Positions 52,483 to 64,000 of a DNA stretch of 64,000 nucleotides are shown here, in pieces. The position numbers and the translations under genes were made by a program. The stretch comes from Pseudomonas abyssi (GTDB lineage: Bacteria > Pseudomonadota > Gammaproteobacteria > Pseudomonadales > Pseudomonadaceae), in contig NZ_NTMR01000012.1 in the NCBI RefSeq assembly GCF_002307495.1, forward strand, positions 124,001 through 188,000, given 5' to 3'. Positions within the stretch are counted from its first letter, which is position 1. Every line of letters starts with the position of its first letter. The notes beneath the pieces were generated by a model, which worked only from the letters and a program-made list of their open reading frames with translations, did not search any database and was not told where the DNA came from.

Positions 52483-53586
52483 ATGCAATTCACCATTCAG
52501 CGCGAAGCTCTGTTGAAGCCCCTGCAACTGGTTGCGGGTGTTGTGGAACGCCGCCAGACCCTTCCGGTTCTGTCCAACGTACTGCTTGTTGTTGACGGCA
52601 ATACCCTGTCGCTCACCGGTACCGATCTGGAAGTCGAACTGGTTGGTCGCATTCCCCTGGAAGAAGGCAGCGAAGCCGGCGAGATCACCGTGCCTGCGCG
52701 CAAGCTGATGGACATCTGCAAATCGCTGCCAGATGAAACTGCTATCACTCTCAAGGTGGAAGAAGGCAAGGCGCTGATCAAGGCTGGCCGCAGTCGCTTT
52801 ACTCTGGCCACTCTGCCTGCGGCAGACTTCCCCAACGTCGAAGACGGGCCGGGCGCCATGAGTTTCGCCATTACGCAGAACAAACTACGTCGCTTGATCG
52901 ACCGTACCAGTTTCGCCATGGCGCAGCAGGATGTTCGTTACTACCTCAACGGCCTCTTGCTGGAAATCAACAAAGGGCAGCTGCGTGCGGTAGCCACTGA
53001 CGGTCACCGTATGGCGATGTGTACCGTCGATGCCAATATCGATTACCAAGAACGCTATCAGCTGATTGTGCCGCGTAAGGGCATCCTCGAGCTGGCCCGG
53101 CTGCTCGGCGAAGCCGACGACACCGTCAACGTTGTGCTGGGTAGCCACCACATTCGCGCGACCACCGGTGACTTCACCTTCACCTCCAAACTGGTGGACG
53201 GCAAGTTCCCGGATTACGAACGTGTGCTGCCGCGGGGTGGTGACAAGATCGTTATCGCCGATCGCCAGACCCTGCGTGACGCTTTCAGCCGTACAGCCAT
53301 TCTGTCGAATGAGAAATACCGCGGTATTCGTCTCACTCTGGAATCCGGTCAGCTGAAGATCCAGGCGAATAACCCGGAGCAGGAAGAGGCCGAAGAAGAA
53401 GTAATGGTCGACTACAACGGCGCGGGCCTGGAGATCGGCTTCAACGTCAGTTACCTCCTCGACGTGATGAATGTGCTGGGTCACGAACAGGCCAAGCTGG
53501 TACTGTCCGATGCCAACAGCAGTGCACTGGTTCAGGAAGCTGAATCCGATGAAAGTCTTTACGTCGTTATGCCCATGCGCCTCTAA
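52483..53586 (+). CDS. dnaN: DNA polymerase III sliding clamp
   Basis: The 367-residue beta clamp starts MQFTIQREALLKPLQLVAGV and ends in the conserved YVVMPMRL. It forms the dimeric ring that holds the polymerase on DNA. It lies between dnaA and recF, six bases from recF. Confidence 0.98.
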   Translation: MQFTIQREALLKPLQLVAGVVERRQTLPVLSNVLLVVDGNTLSLTGTDLEVELVGRIPLEEGSEAGEITVPARKLMDICKSLPDETAITLKVEEGKALIKAGRSRFTLATLPAADFPNVEDGPGAMSFAITQNKLRRLIDRTSFAMAQQDVRYYLNGLLLEINKGQLRAVATDGHRMAMCTVDANIDYQERYQLIVPRKGILELARLLGEADDTVNVVLGSHHIRATTGDFTFTSKLVDGKFPDYERVLPRGGDKIVIADRQTLRDAFSRTAILSNEKYRGIRLTLESGQLKIQANNPEQEEAEEEVMVDYNGAGLEIGFNVSYLLDVMNVLGHEQAKLVLSDANSSALVQEAESDESLYVVMPMRL

Positions 53587-53592
53587 TCGCGC

Positions 53593-54687
53593 ATGCCCCT
53601 GACTCGTCTTGCGGTCACCGCGGTGCGCAATCTGCACCCGGTGACCCTGCTCCCCTCTCCGCGTATCAACCTCGTTTCCGGCGCCAACGGCAGTGGCAAA
53701 ACCAGTTTGCTGGAGGCCGTTCACATTCTTGGCCTCGCGCGCTCCTTCCGAAGCACTCGACTGCAACCCGTTATTCAGTACGACCAAGACAGCTGCACGG
53801 TGTTTGCCGAGTTGCAATCAGTGCAGGGTGTCGCGTCGCGTTTGGGGATTTCACGTAACCGCCAGGCGGATTACGAAATTCGTATCAATGGGCAGAGCGC
53901 ACGTAGTACGGCTCAGCTCGCTGAGTTGTTGCCGCTGCAGTTGATCAATCCGGATAGCTTTCGGTTGCTCGAAGGGGCGCCCAAGCAGCGCCGCCAGTAC
54001 CTGGACTGGGGCGTGTTCCACGTGGAACATCGTTTCCTACCAGCCTGGCAGCGGCTGCAAAAGAGTCTCAAACAACGGAATTCACTGCTTCGACGTGGTA
54101 GAATCGAACGTTCGCTCCTCGCCCCCTGGGAGGCCGAGATTGTCGCCGCTGGCGAGCAGATAGACGGCTTCAGACAGGCTTATCTGCAGCAGCTGAAACC
54201 GATCTTCGAGCAGACGCTTGCCGAGCTGGTTTCACTGGACGGTCTTACCCTCAGTTACTTCAGAGGTTGGGATAAGGAGCGAAGTTTGGCCGAGGTGCTG
54301 GACAGCCAGTTCGCGCGCGATTGCGCCCTCGGGCATACCCAGGCTGGCCCACAACGGGGCGACCTGAGGTTGCGGCTTCGGGGGTTGAATGCCGCTGAGG
54401 TGCTGTCCAGAGGCCAGCAGAAGCTGGTGGTATGCGCGCTCAAGATCGCCCAAGGGCGCTTGCTGCGGCAGCTGGATCGTCAGCAGGACTGTGTTTTCCT
54501 GGTGGACGACTTGCCCTCTGAACTCGATAGCGCGCATCGGCAGGCGTTGTGTCGCCTGCTCGAATCGCTGGAGTGTCAGGTATTTATTACCTGCGTAGAT
54601 GCCGACTCGCTGAGCAATTGCTGGCAGCCGGATACACCTTTATCCATGTTCCACGTGGAACATGGGCACATTGTGCAGACCGAATGA
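53593..54687 (+). CDS. recF: Recombination protein RecF
   Basis: The 364-residue SMC-like ATPase helps load RecA at gaps. The P-loop [20 protein letters not shown] (near residue 32), the signature [16 protein letters not shown] and Walker [12 protein letters not shown] are present. Two perfect 16-bp parS sites are inside the reading frame, each coding for FHVEH. It is in the dnaA-dnaN-recF-gyrB series. Confidence 0.96.
   Translation: MPLTRLAVTAVRNLHPVTLLPSPRINLVSGANGSGKTSLLEAVHILGLARSFRSTRLQPVIQYDQDSCTVFAELQSVQGVASRLGISRNRQADYEIRINGQSARSTAQLAELLPLQLINPDSFRLLEGAPKQRRQYLDWGVFHVEHRFLPAWQRLQKSLKQRNSLLRRGRIERSLLAPWEAEIVAAGEQIDGFRQAYLQQLKPIFEQTLAELVSLDGLTLSYFRGWDKERSLAEVLDSQFARDCALGHTQAGPQRGDLRLRLRGLNAAEVLSRGQQKLVVCALKIAQGRLLRQLDRQQDCVFLVDDLPSELDSAHRQALCRLLESLECQVFITCVDADSLSNCWQPDTPLSMFHVEHGHIVQTE
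54014..54029. other. parS: parS site 2 (inside recF)
   Basis: TGTTCCACGTGGAACA matches the ParB-binding consensus at all 16 bases. It is about 3.1 kb from the centre of oriC. Confidence 0.95.
54647..54662. other. parS: parS site 3 (inside recF)
   Basis: TGTTCCACGTGGAACA, a full 16-base match, is near the recF 3' end, 633 bases from site 2. Confidence 0.95.
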
Positions 54688-54699
54688 AGTCTGGAGTGA

Positions 54700-57120
<2,421 letters not shown>

Positions 57121-57194
57121 CGGCTTGTAGGCGGGCAAAGTTACCTGCCACTTCGGTCAAAGTTAAACGTCTTGGCCAAAGTTATGTGACGGAA

Positions 57195-57228
57195 AAACCC
57201 CCGGTTGAGCTAGCTCAACCGGGGGTTT
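57195..57228. terminator. Bidirectional palindromic terminator after gyrB
   Basis: A perfect 34-base palindrome runs from AAACCCCCGG to CCGGGGGTTT, centred at 57211/57212. It serves gyrB and the convergent DUF45 gene. It marks the border between core genes and the defence locus. Confidence 0.9.
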
Positions 57229-57246
57229 GCTATAAGGGGGGAGCTC

Positions 57247-57972
57247 TTACCAGCGCTCTTCAGCAAGATGTGAGTTATTCAGCAAGGCTCTGAGTTGACC
57301 CCACTGAGGAAGGTGTTGATCCAGAAGACTGATGAAACGGTCGTTGTGATGCCGTTCATGCAAATGGGCCAGCTCATGCACCAAGATGTACTCTAGGCAT
57401 TGCACGGGCTTCTTGGCCAGTTCCAGGTTGAGCCAAATGCGCTGGGCTTCGATGTTGCAGGTGCCCCACTTGGTCTTCATGCGCTTGATGCCCCAGGCGC
57501 GCACTTCAACCCCTAGCTTCGGTTGCCATTTTTCCAGCAGCTCCGGCACCAAGCGCTTCAACTCTGCACGATAGAAGTCCTGAATCACCTGCTCGCGCCG
57601 CTCGACGGTCGTCTCCGGGCGTACGAAAAGATCCATGATGGTCTTCCCGCGCAGCGCCACACGCAGTGCTGTACCACCGCTCTCATGCACGCGAAGGCGA
57701 TACCGCTGGCCGAGGAAGTAATGGCTCTCGCCACTGACCATACGACGCTCGGACTGCCGGGGCTGGGCCTGAAACTTCGCCTGTTGGCGTTTGATCCAGC
57801 CCAGCTTACCTACGACTGCCAAGCGCACGGCTTCGTCATCTACCGCCAACGGAGCTGCCACACGCACACGCCCCAGTGGCGGATAAACACCCAGGTGCAG
57901 GTTCTTGATCGGCTTGCGCACGACTTCCACGGCCAAGCCGCTGACCGTGATCTTTCGGGACTCAGTACTCAT
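57247..57972 (-). CDS. DUF45 (YgjP/SprT-like) zinc metallopeptidase
   Basis: The 241-residue protein has the DUF45 pattern HELAHLHERHHNDRF (199-213), with two histidines, the catalytic glutamate and a third histidine ligand, and WGTCN near 169. The family (COG1451) often lies next to hsdR in type I restriction loci. Its substrate there is not known. The start overlaps the hsdR stop by 11 bases, so it belongs to the operon. I prefer the ATG at 57972 over one ten codons earlier. Confidence 0.87.
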   Translation of the reverse strand: MSTESRKITVSGLAVEVVRKPIKNLHLGVYPPLGRVRVAAPLAVDDEAVRLAVVGKLGWIKRQQAKFQAQPRQSERRMVSGESHYFLGQRYRLRVHESGGTALRVALRGKTIMDLFVRPETTVERREQVIQDFYRAELKRLVPELLEKWQPKLGVEVRAWGIKRMKTKWGTCNIEAQRIWLNLELAKKPVQCLEYILVHELAHLHERHHNDRFISLLDQHLPQWGQLRALLNNSHLAEERW

Positions 57973-60900
57973 GTTGATGCTTGACCAGTTCGAGCAAGGC
58001 ATCTAGCCGTTCGTTCTCCTGTCCTGCCAAATATTCCCCCCTGGTATCAGCTATGTCGCTGCCCCATTGATCCAAAGCCCCTTTGATTGCCAGACGCACG
58101 CGTTTAATCTTCATTGCATTGCCGCGCCAGTCGTCCTGCCGGCTATCCAGCACCGCGGCATCCACAGCCAGTGCCAGGCCGGCATTCTGGCCCAGGTTGT
58201 CATACAACGCCTTGCGGGCAGGGCTATTGATCGAGCCAGGATAGTTGGTCGAGCTGGTGGGCTTTTGGGCCTGCTGAGCCAATTTCACCACCTCATCCAG
58301 GTATTCCTGGTAGCTGATGGCGTCTTCCTTACGCTTGGCGATCAGCGCATCCAGCAGCGAAGACATGGTCTCGTAGTACTTGGGGTTGATCGGTGACTCG
58401 TCGATGATCAGCTTGCGCACGTTGTTTTCAATGGTTTCGGCGACGGCTTCCTGGCTTTCGCGAATGCCCTTTGGCAGCGCGTCCACAGCGCTGGCACCGC
58501 GCTCTACGATCAGCTGGATCAGCGACATATCGTCGAACGCGGAGATCTTCTCGCTCTCATCGGCACGGATATAGGTGTCGATCAAGAAGCGCATGTCCGG
58601 CTCGTAGGCCTTCAAGTCGATGTAATCGCCACTGGCCAGCTTCACCTCGTCGCGCACCTTGTTGAAGTGATCGACCTCATCCTTGATCTCGCTGATTTCC
58701 GTGGCGCTATAGCCCGCCTCCCCCAGCTCATTGGCCAGATTGCCGAAGCAGCGAATCAGCGCCGAGGTCATCTTGTACAAATTCAGGCGCTTCGGCTCGT
58801 TGGCCTTGAGTACCTCAGCATTACCTGAGTCGGTGCCGCAGAAGAAGCGGAGATAGGCAGGCGTGTCCTTGGGTTTCTCCACCGGATCGCACAGGGCCTT
58901 GATCGCCTCGCGGGCTTCCTCCAGGTCTTCCTGTGCCTTGCTCAGCCGGTCTTCGAGCAGGCCTGCCACATCGGCCTTGTCGTATCCGTCCAGCGCACCG
59001 CTGGTGTAGTCGTCGATGGCGCCTTCCAGCTGCTTGAACAAGTCCTTGTAGTCGATGATGTAGCCGTACTGCTTGTCCTCACCGTCCAGGCGGTTGACCC
59101 GGCAGATAGCCTGGAACAAGCCGTGGTCGCGCATCTGTTTGTCGATGTAGAGGTAGGTCGCTGATGGCGCGTCGAAACCGGTCAGCAGCTTGTCCACCAC
59201 GATCAGCAGCTTCATCTGGCCCGGCTCTTTGATGAAGCGCTGTTTCACCTCCTTCTCGAATGTCTCCGGGTCTTTATCGCCGAGCATCTGATTGTAGATT
59301 TCGTACTGGCGCAGCTTCTCGGTCAGCCCCTCGCCGGTGGCTTCACCCTTGATATCGGCGGGCGACGGCTTGTAGCTTGTGACGATGGCGCACTTGTCGC
59401 CCATGCCAGCCTTGCAGAACAGCTCGTAGCATTTGCAGGCTTCGAAGATGCTGCTGGTTACCAGCATGGCATTGCCCCGGCCATCAGCCAGGCGCGGCTT
59501 GATGGCCATGTCCAGCAGGATATCTGCGACGATCTTCTCCAGCCGCGACTGGCTGGACAGCACCTTCTGCATGGTGCCCCAGCGTTGCTTGAGCTGGGCC
59601 TTGGCCAGGTCGTTCAAACCCTTGGTATGGGCCTCAAACCACTGGTCGATCTTCTTCTGCGAGGTAATGTTCTGGTCGATGTCTCGAGCTTCGTAGCGCA
59701 GGTCGAGCACCACGCCATCGGCCACGGCCTCATTGAATTTATAGGTGTGGATGTAACGGCCAAACACCTCGATGCTCTTCTGCTTGTCGGCCTTGAGCAG
59801 CGGCGTGCCGGTAAAACCGATGAACACGGCATTGGGCAGAATGGCCTTCATCGCCTTGTGCAATTCACCTGACTGGGTGCGGTGGCACTCATCGACGAAC
59901 ACATAGAGGTCGCCCTTGGCGCGGAAGTCTGGCGGCAGGCTCTTGCGCAGCTCCTCAACAAAGTCTTCTACATCGGCATCCTCGCGGACACCGAACTTGT
60001 GGATCAGCGAGCACAGCAGCCAGGGAGAAGGCTGGTTGAGTTTCTCGATCAGGTCGGCACCGCTGGTGGTACGGACGATCTGCTCGTTGACGCCGGTAAA
60101 CACCTTCTCGATCTGCTCATCCAACTCGGTGCGGTCGGTGATGATCAGCACCCGCGAGTCCTGGATGTTTTCCCGAATCCATTTGGTCAGCCAGACCATG
60201 GTCAGCGATTTGCCGGAGCCCTGGGTGTGCCAGATGATCCCGCCCTCGCGCCGCCGCAGGTAGCGCTGCGCCTCGCGGATGCCGAAGTACTGGTTATGCC
60301 GGCAGAGCTTCTTCACCCCGCTGTCGAACACGATGTAGTCGTGGATCAGCTCAAGAAAACGCGCCTTGTTGCACAGCTGGAGCAGGTGCCGATCCAGCAG
60401 GTTGTCGGCAGCGGTGCTCTCATCGCTATCTTCCTTCCAGGTCAGGTAGTACTTCTCGCCGGTCTGGATGGTGCCGTAACGCAGGCCCTGGGTATCGTTG
60501 CCGGCCATCACGTACTGCATGGTGGAGAAGAACGGCTGGATAAATTCAGCCTTCTGGTTATCGAGGTTCTGCCGGATACCCTCGTTCACCGCTACCTTCG
60601 AACGCTTAAGCTCCAGCACTCCCAGCGCAATACCATTCACGTAGAGCACGATATCCGGGCGCTTGGTATGGGCCTTGGCATCAGCGCCCTTGATGGTGAC
60701 TTCCTCGGCAATCGCGAAGTGGTTACGCTCCGGGTGTTTCCAGTCGATCAGCCAGACGGTCTGGGTGTTTTCACCCACCTCAGGCTTGATCTTCACGCCA
60801 TAGCGCAGCAGCTCGTACACTGCCTTGTTGCGGTCATACAGGCCCTTGCTGGCGTCGTTGGCAGTCTTGTTCAGCTCAAAGATGGCCCGGCTGGCAAGAT

Positions 60901-61069
60901 TGGCTTCAACACCCTGATCAAGCAGCCAGTCGCGCAGCAACTCTGGCGCGATATTGGGGTTATCCGGACGGTCGGCCCAGTCGCCCAAGTAGTCGTAGCT
61001 CAGCTGTTGCTGGAACAGAGCGACCACGCGCTGCTGGGTCTTTTTTTCGATCTGGCCAACGGTGCTCAT
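57962..61069 (-). CDS. hsdR: Type I restriction enzyme R subunit
   Basis: The 1035-residue subunit cuts DNA after ATP-driven translocation. The nuclease motif is RPDIVLYVNGIALGVLELKR (D139, E153, K155). The helicase motifs are TQGSGKS (about 282-289), DECHR (393-397), FTGTPL and the downstream ICRVNRLDGEDKQYG. The length is typical. The ATG at 61069 overlaps the stop of the upstream ATPase gene by four bases, so I use it rather than one three codons earlier. All expected catalytic residues are visible, so the enzyme should be active. Confidence 0.95.
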   Translation of the reverse strand: MSTVGQIEKKTQQRVVALFQQQLSYDYLGDWADRPDNPNIAPELLRDWLLDQGVEANLASRAIFELNKTANDASKGLYDRNKAVYELLRYGVKIKPEVGENTQTVWLIDWKHPERNHFAIAEEVTIKGADAKAHTKRPDIVLYVNGIALGVLELKRSKVAVNEGIRQNLDNQKAEFIQPFFSTMQYVMAGNDTQGLRYGTIQTGEKYYLTWKEDSDESTAADNLLDRHLLQLCNKARFLELIHDYIVFDSGVKKLCRHNQYFGIREAQRYLRRREGGIIWHTQGSGKSLTMVWLTKWIRENIQDSRVLIITDRTELDEQIEKVFTGVNEQIVRTTSGADLIEKLNQPSPWLLCSLIHKFGVREDADVEDFVEELRKSLPPDFRAKGDLYVFVDECHRTQSGELHKAMKAILPNAVFIGFTGTPLLKADKQKSIEVFGRYIHTYKFNEAVADGVVLDLRYEARDIDQNITSQKKIDQWFEAHTKGLNDLAKAQLKQRWGTMQKVLSSQSRLEKIVADILLDMAIKPRLADGRGNAMLVTSSIFEACKCYELFCKAGMGDKCAIVTSYKPSPADIKGEATGEGLTEKLRQYEIYNQMLGDKDPETFEKEVKQRFIKEPGQMKLLIVVDKLLTGFDAPSATYLYIDKQMRDHGLFQAICRVNRLDGEDKQYGYIIDYKDLFKQLEGAIDDYTSGALDGYDKADVAGLLEDRLSKAQEDLEEAREAIKALCDPVEKPKDTPAYLRFFCGTDSGNAEVLKANEPKRLNLYKMTSALIRCFGNLANELGEAGYSATEISEIKDEVDHFNKVRDEVKLASGDYIDLKAYEPDMRFLIDTYIRADESEKISAFDDMSLIQLIVERGASAVDALPKGIRESQEAVAETIENNVRKLIIDESPINPKYYETMSSLLDALIAKRKEDAISYQEYLDEVVKLAQQAQKPTSSTNYPGSINSPARKALYDNLGQNAGLALAVDAAVLDSRQDDWRGNAMKIKRVRLAIKGALDQWGSDIADTRGEYLAGQENERLDALLELVKHQHEY

Positions 61070-63000
61070 GAGATCCATCCTCGAATTTCATTAATCCAGG
61101 CCGGAACTTTATGTGTATCAGTTAATCGAGCAATGTATCTTTGAGCGAAAACATATTTATTGTTTCCACTGTCAAAAAAATTATTAATCAAATCTCTTTC
61201 GCTCGTGCGAAGATCTAAAGCAAAATACGAGTTTTCCTCTGTGGCCGAGTCAAAGAGATCGCATAGAACTTGATTTTTTAACTCAGCAGAAAATTCCTTG
61301 AGCGTTTCATAGAATAGTTTCCCATTTAGCGCGTCCTCTATTTCTGTTTGTGGCGAAACAGGATTGGACTTTATATGTACAAGTCGCGCATCTCTTGTTT
61401 TGGAGTCGCTTACTAGTCTCTTGCAAATGAGATTCGAGAGGTTGTTGTTTGTCTCGTATGAGACCAACTCTGTATCCGTATCTGAAATTAAAACAATCTT
61501 GCCATTTATTTCGTCTTTAAATTCTTCGTATGAGACGGCGAGATGTTGATAAATTCTTTTGATTTCTTTCGCTCCACCCACGGGAACAACACGAACTCGC
61601 CGACTTGAAACTATATCTTTGAAGTAGGCATTGAGATATATTCTTTCAGAGCTGCCCTCACACAATACCCAGGTATATGGGTTGTCGCCGATAGTGCTTG
61701 ATATGATGGACTGAACTAAATCATTTATGCTTTTTAATCTGATGTCGTACGGGAACTTTCCGCGGCTGCTGCTTGCGAGTTGCTTAACCTGCTCCCGGTG
61801 ACTAGGCAGATTTATAAGGTCGAAGACGTGGTCGCCATCTTTTTTAGTGATAACTGTTGCACTGCCATCCTCAATGGTCGGGAAAAATCCATACCAGTGG
61901 GTAGAAAACAGCAGTTGCATGCATGACTGGCTTATATCGTGTAATGCATCAAATTGATCAAAACAAGCAGACATATGAAGCGATGACTCAGGTTCGTCGA
62001 TGGCCAGTACAAGATTATGTCCACTAGTGCGATGGTTTTTTATTAGACTATGCGCAACGTCGATTATTGCCTTTTGTTTTTCGCCGGAGCTGAGTGCATT
62101 GATTTCGAGCCAGCTCTCGCCTTGCTTCTTGTGCAGCTTTCTAATATTGAAAAAAGCCTGGGTAATCAAATTGTATACGTCTTGCTTTTTTAGATTTTGC
62201 TGCCTATCTGTTGGGGTTCTATACGAGTACTCAATGAGCTCCTGGGAAAGTCCGTCAATAAATTCATTGAGACTTCTATTAATGCTTTGTATTGCGTGAG
62301 TGGTGACGCAGCGTTCGAGAATTTCATTTAAAGTCTCCCCCATCAATGCTTGGATTTCTATGGTTTCAAGTTTCGTGAAGGACTCAGAGTCAATATCTTT
62401 TGGTATGTATATATACTCAATGCCGTTCTTTAGCTCCCGCAGCAGTGGAGAGAATTCAGAAACTTCAGAATCATTTAAACTAATTAACTGAGGGTCAGCT
62501 TGCTCGCCATGAGTAATTTCGACCAACTTTCGGCAGTTAAATACTGAAAGGGTTGGGTTTGAGTTGTGATCGACTCCAATTGGGATCAAATAGTGTTCGC
62601 TTATTTTGATATTTCTAAGTAGAGACTCGCGATGGGTGATAAAACGCTTTATATGCTGCCTGTTTGCGGGATTAACATCTGCTTCGGAAATTGAAAGAGC
62701 GAGTTGGCTTAGCTTTTCCGCCAAGGCTGTCAATGGTTCCGGTATCTTGATTTTTTTTACAAGAAATACTGGGAGTATTGATGGCTTTGTTTCGCTATAG
62801 CCACTTCTCTTGACTGCAATATTTAGCGTAATTTGCCTTTCATTGAAAAATGAATCCAAGGCTTCAAGCACGGAACTTTTTCCAATTCCATTGTCGCCTA
62901 CTAAGCCGCAAAAGTTTGAGGCTTCCGTCAAGGGGATATAATTAATTCCCTTGTATGTTTTGATGTATCTTAAAAGCACGCCAACTATCACATCGACCAC
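61066..63000 (-). CDS. OLD-like ATPase with Toprim domain, in the hsd operon
   Basis: The 644-residue protein has an ABC-type ATPase: Walker A GDNGIGKSS (35-43), signature LSSGEKQ (303-309), Walker B LVLAIDEPE (330-338) and H-loop STH (366-368). A Toprim-like nuclease half follows with CEGSSE (E448) and LISDTDTE (D507, D509). This matches the OLD nuclease architecture and RloA-type genes found inside type I loci. It could be an accessory defence effector. The DNA is clearly richer in A and T than its neighbours, a sign of transfer. It is coupled to hsdR by a four-base overlap and lies 44 bases after hsdS. Confidence 0.85.
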   Translation of the reverse strand: MVDVIVGVLLRYIKTYKGINYIPLTEASNFCGLVGDNGIGKSSVLEALDSFFNERQITLNIAVKRSGYSETKPSILPVFLVKKIKIPEPLTALAEKLSQLALSISEADVNPANRQHIKRFITHRESLLRNIKISEHYLIPIGVDHNSNPTLSVFNCRKLVEITHGEQADPQLISLNDSEVSEFSPLLRELKNGIEYIYIPKDIDSESFTKLETIEIQALMGETLNEILERCVTTHAIQSINRSLNEFIDGLSQELIEYSYRTPTDRQQNLKKQDVYNLITQAFFNIRKLHKKQGESWLEINALSSGEKQKAIIDVAHSLIKNHRTSGHNLVLAIDEPESSLHMSACFDQFDALHDISQSCMQLLFSTHWYGFFPTIEDGSATVITKKDGDHVFDLINLPSHREQVKQLASSSRGKFPYDIRLKSINDLVQSIISSTIGDNPYTWVLCEGSSERIYLNAYFKDIVSSRRVRVVPVGGAKEIKRIYQHLAVSYEEFKDEINGKIVLISDTDTELVSYETNNNLSNLICKRLVSDSKTRDARLVHIKSNPVSPQTEIEDALNGKLFYETLKEFSAELKNQVLCDLFDSATEENSYFALDLRTSERDLINNFFDSGNNKYVFAQRYIARLTDTHKVPAWINEIRGWIS

Positions 63001-63044
63001 CTTATTTTGATTTTTAGGTAGAGATAACTCAAAATGCCTTTTTA

Positions 63045-64000
63045 TTAATTGCCGTAAGACAATCTTATTCTTCCGGTTAGTAACTCTTGCATCATGCCTT
63101 GTTTCATGTAACAGGCTTTGGCGAGGCGGTTTTCGAGGGTGGCGAGTTCGTTATCCATATCGGAGAGGATATTGGCGATGGCGGTCTGCTCACCCTTGGG
63201 TGGCAGTTTGATTTCGACCGTGCTCAGCGCATTTGCACTAATGTGAACAACCGCATCACCTTGACCCTTGCTCGCTTTTTGCCGACATATTTCTTGTGTG
63301 TTCAAGGCGTAACCAAGGTAAGTTGAATCGGAGTTAATTGGACGGAGAATTACGATATCTCCGCCTGCATATGCTTCGAAGTTATCGACATAAGCGACGC
63401 ACTTCCCGATCTCAGCTTTTGTTTCTCCCGATCCTGCGAACAAGATGTCGCCCATTTTTAAACTAGCAGCGTTGGCTGCAACTTCTTTTGAAATAAATGA
63501 CTGGAATACTCGCAGGATGTATTTATGTGCTGTGTAAATCTCTCCGTATCGCACACAAGGCAATACGCCGCTGCTAGCTTGATCGCGTGTGACTCCACTG
63601 CCCTTCAAAAATATTCCAATTTCATCCAGCCGCTTCACCTCCCACTCTCCATTAAACCCCGGTAGGCGGCGTCGGCCGGTGAGGAGTTGTTGCATGGTGG
63701 CTTGCTGGATGTCGCGCTTTTTGGTGATAATTTTATCTAAGCCATCAATAAGGGCATCGATATCTTTTAGGGCTTTAGAAATATTTCTTTGGCTTTCTAA
63801 TGGTGGCACCCTGATAAAGTACTTCTCCATCTCGCTTTTTTGAGTATGCACGAGAGCAGAAGCGCCATGGGCGTCACCCTCGATGTGACTCGTAAGATCT
63901 CTAAGCGCATAGAAGAAATAGTCAGAATCAATGCGCGACTGCTTTATCTCAATTTTCCACGTATGATAGTTAAGGAGCGCGTCGTTACCTTTCCACACAT
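63045..64000 (-). CDS. hsdS: Type I restriction specificity subunit, C-terminal part (cut by window edge)
   Basis: About 318 residues are visible. The end of the first target-recognition domain is followed by a conserved coiled spacer (ITKKRDIQQATMQQLLTGRR). A complete second recognition domain then starts RLPGFNGEWEVKRLDEIGIF, and a final spacer (MKQGMMQELLTGRIRL) repeats the first. HsdS chooses the two half-sites of the DNA target. The N-terminus is outside the window, as is presumably hsdM. The recognition domain is AT-rich, as is usual for exchanged domains. Confidence 0.93.
   Translation of the reverse strand, partial: VWKGNDALLNYHTWKIEIKQSRIDSDYFFYALRDLTSHIEGDAHGASALVHTQKSEMEKYFIRVPPLESQRNISKALKDIDALIDGLDKIITKKRDIQQATMQQLLTGRRRLPGFNGEWEVKRLDEIGIFLKGSGVTRDQASSGVLPCVRYGEIYTAHKYILRVFQSFISKEVAANAASLKMGDILFAGSGETKAEIGKCVAYVDNFEAYAGGDIVILRPINSDSTYLGYALNTQEICRQKASKGQGDAVVHISANALSTVEIKLPPKGEQTAIANILSDMDNELATLENRLAKACYMKQGMMQELLTGRIRLSYGN

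Overview
This 64 kb window is a GC-rich stretch of a pseudomonad chromosome, most likely Pseudomonas or Halopseudomonas. It spans the replication origin. The basis is the gene order glmU - atpCDGAHFEBI - parB - parA - rsmG - mnmG ... mnmE - yidC - yidD - rnpA - rpmH - oriC - dnaA - dnaN - recF - gyrB, protein sequences that read as typical Pseudomonas versions, and 16-bp ParB sites (TGTTCCACGTGGAACA). The genus is inferred; nothing in the window fixes the species.

Layout. 1-5 kb: the start of a FecI-type sigma factor cut by the left edge, a glycerate use operon (permease + glxK) and its CdaR-type regulator. 5-12.4 kb: a small conserved protein, the LysR regulator and two subunits of pyruvate carboxylase, a beta-carbonic anhydrase (bicarbonate supply fits the carboxylase), then purE-purK. 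12.8-14.9 kb: an acyl-CoA dehydrogenase divergent from a TetR regulator with a clear shared operator. 15-20 kb: a very large MHYT-PAS-histidine kinase-receiver-Hpt protein, 4 bp upstream of an HD-GYP response regulator. 20-27.7 kb: a hydrolase, trmO, a GGDEF protein, a CobW-type GTPase with a parS site at its start, small exported proteins, a PilZ protein and cyclopropane fatty acid synthase. 27.7-36.5 kb: glmU and the complete F-type ATP synthase operon. 36.8-41 kb: parB, parA, rsmG, mnmG. 41-46.4 kb: an accessory cytosine module (permease, PucR-like regulator, deaminase, MFS exporter) placed between mnmG and mnmE, preceded by a non-coding region with an AT-rich tract and DnaA boxes. 46.4-57.1 kb: mnmE to gyrB around the main oriC. 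57.2-64 kb: a defence locus with a DUF45 metallopeptidase, hsdR, an OLD-like ATPase/Toprim protein and a partial hsdS; hsdM is presumably beyond the right edge.

How the parts work together. ParA/ParB and three perfect parS cores (one at 23.7 kb, two inside recF) mark the origin domain for segregation. DnaA, its boxes at 50.5-50.9 kb and the sliding clamp start replication. The HD-GYP, GGDEF and PilZ proteins within 12 kb could make, break and sense cyclic-di-GMP.

The most unusual items are: (1) a 201-bp repeat present three times (3173-3373 inverted, 3593-3793, 12530-12730) whose hairpin arms differ in sequence between copies but stay complementary, which is compensatory change; (2) an OLD-like ATPase with a Toprim half translationally coupled inside a type I restriction operon; (3) a second cluster of DnaA boxes beside mnmG. 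No tRNA, rRNA, CRISPR array or recognisable insertion-sequence transposase was seen.
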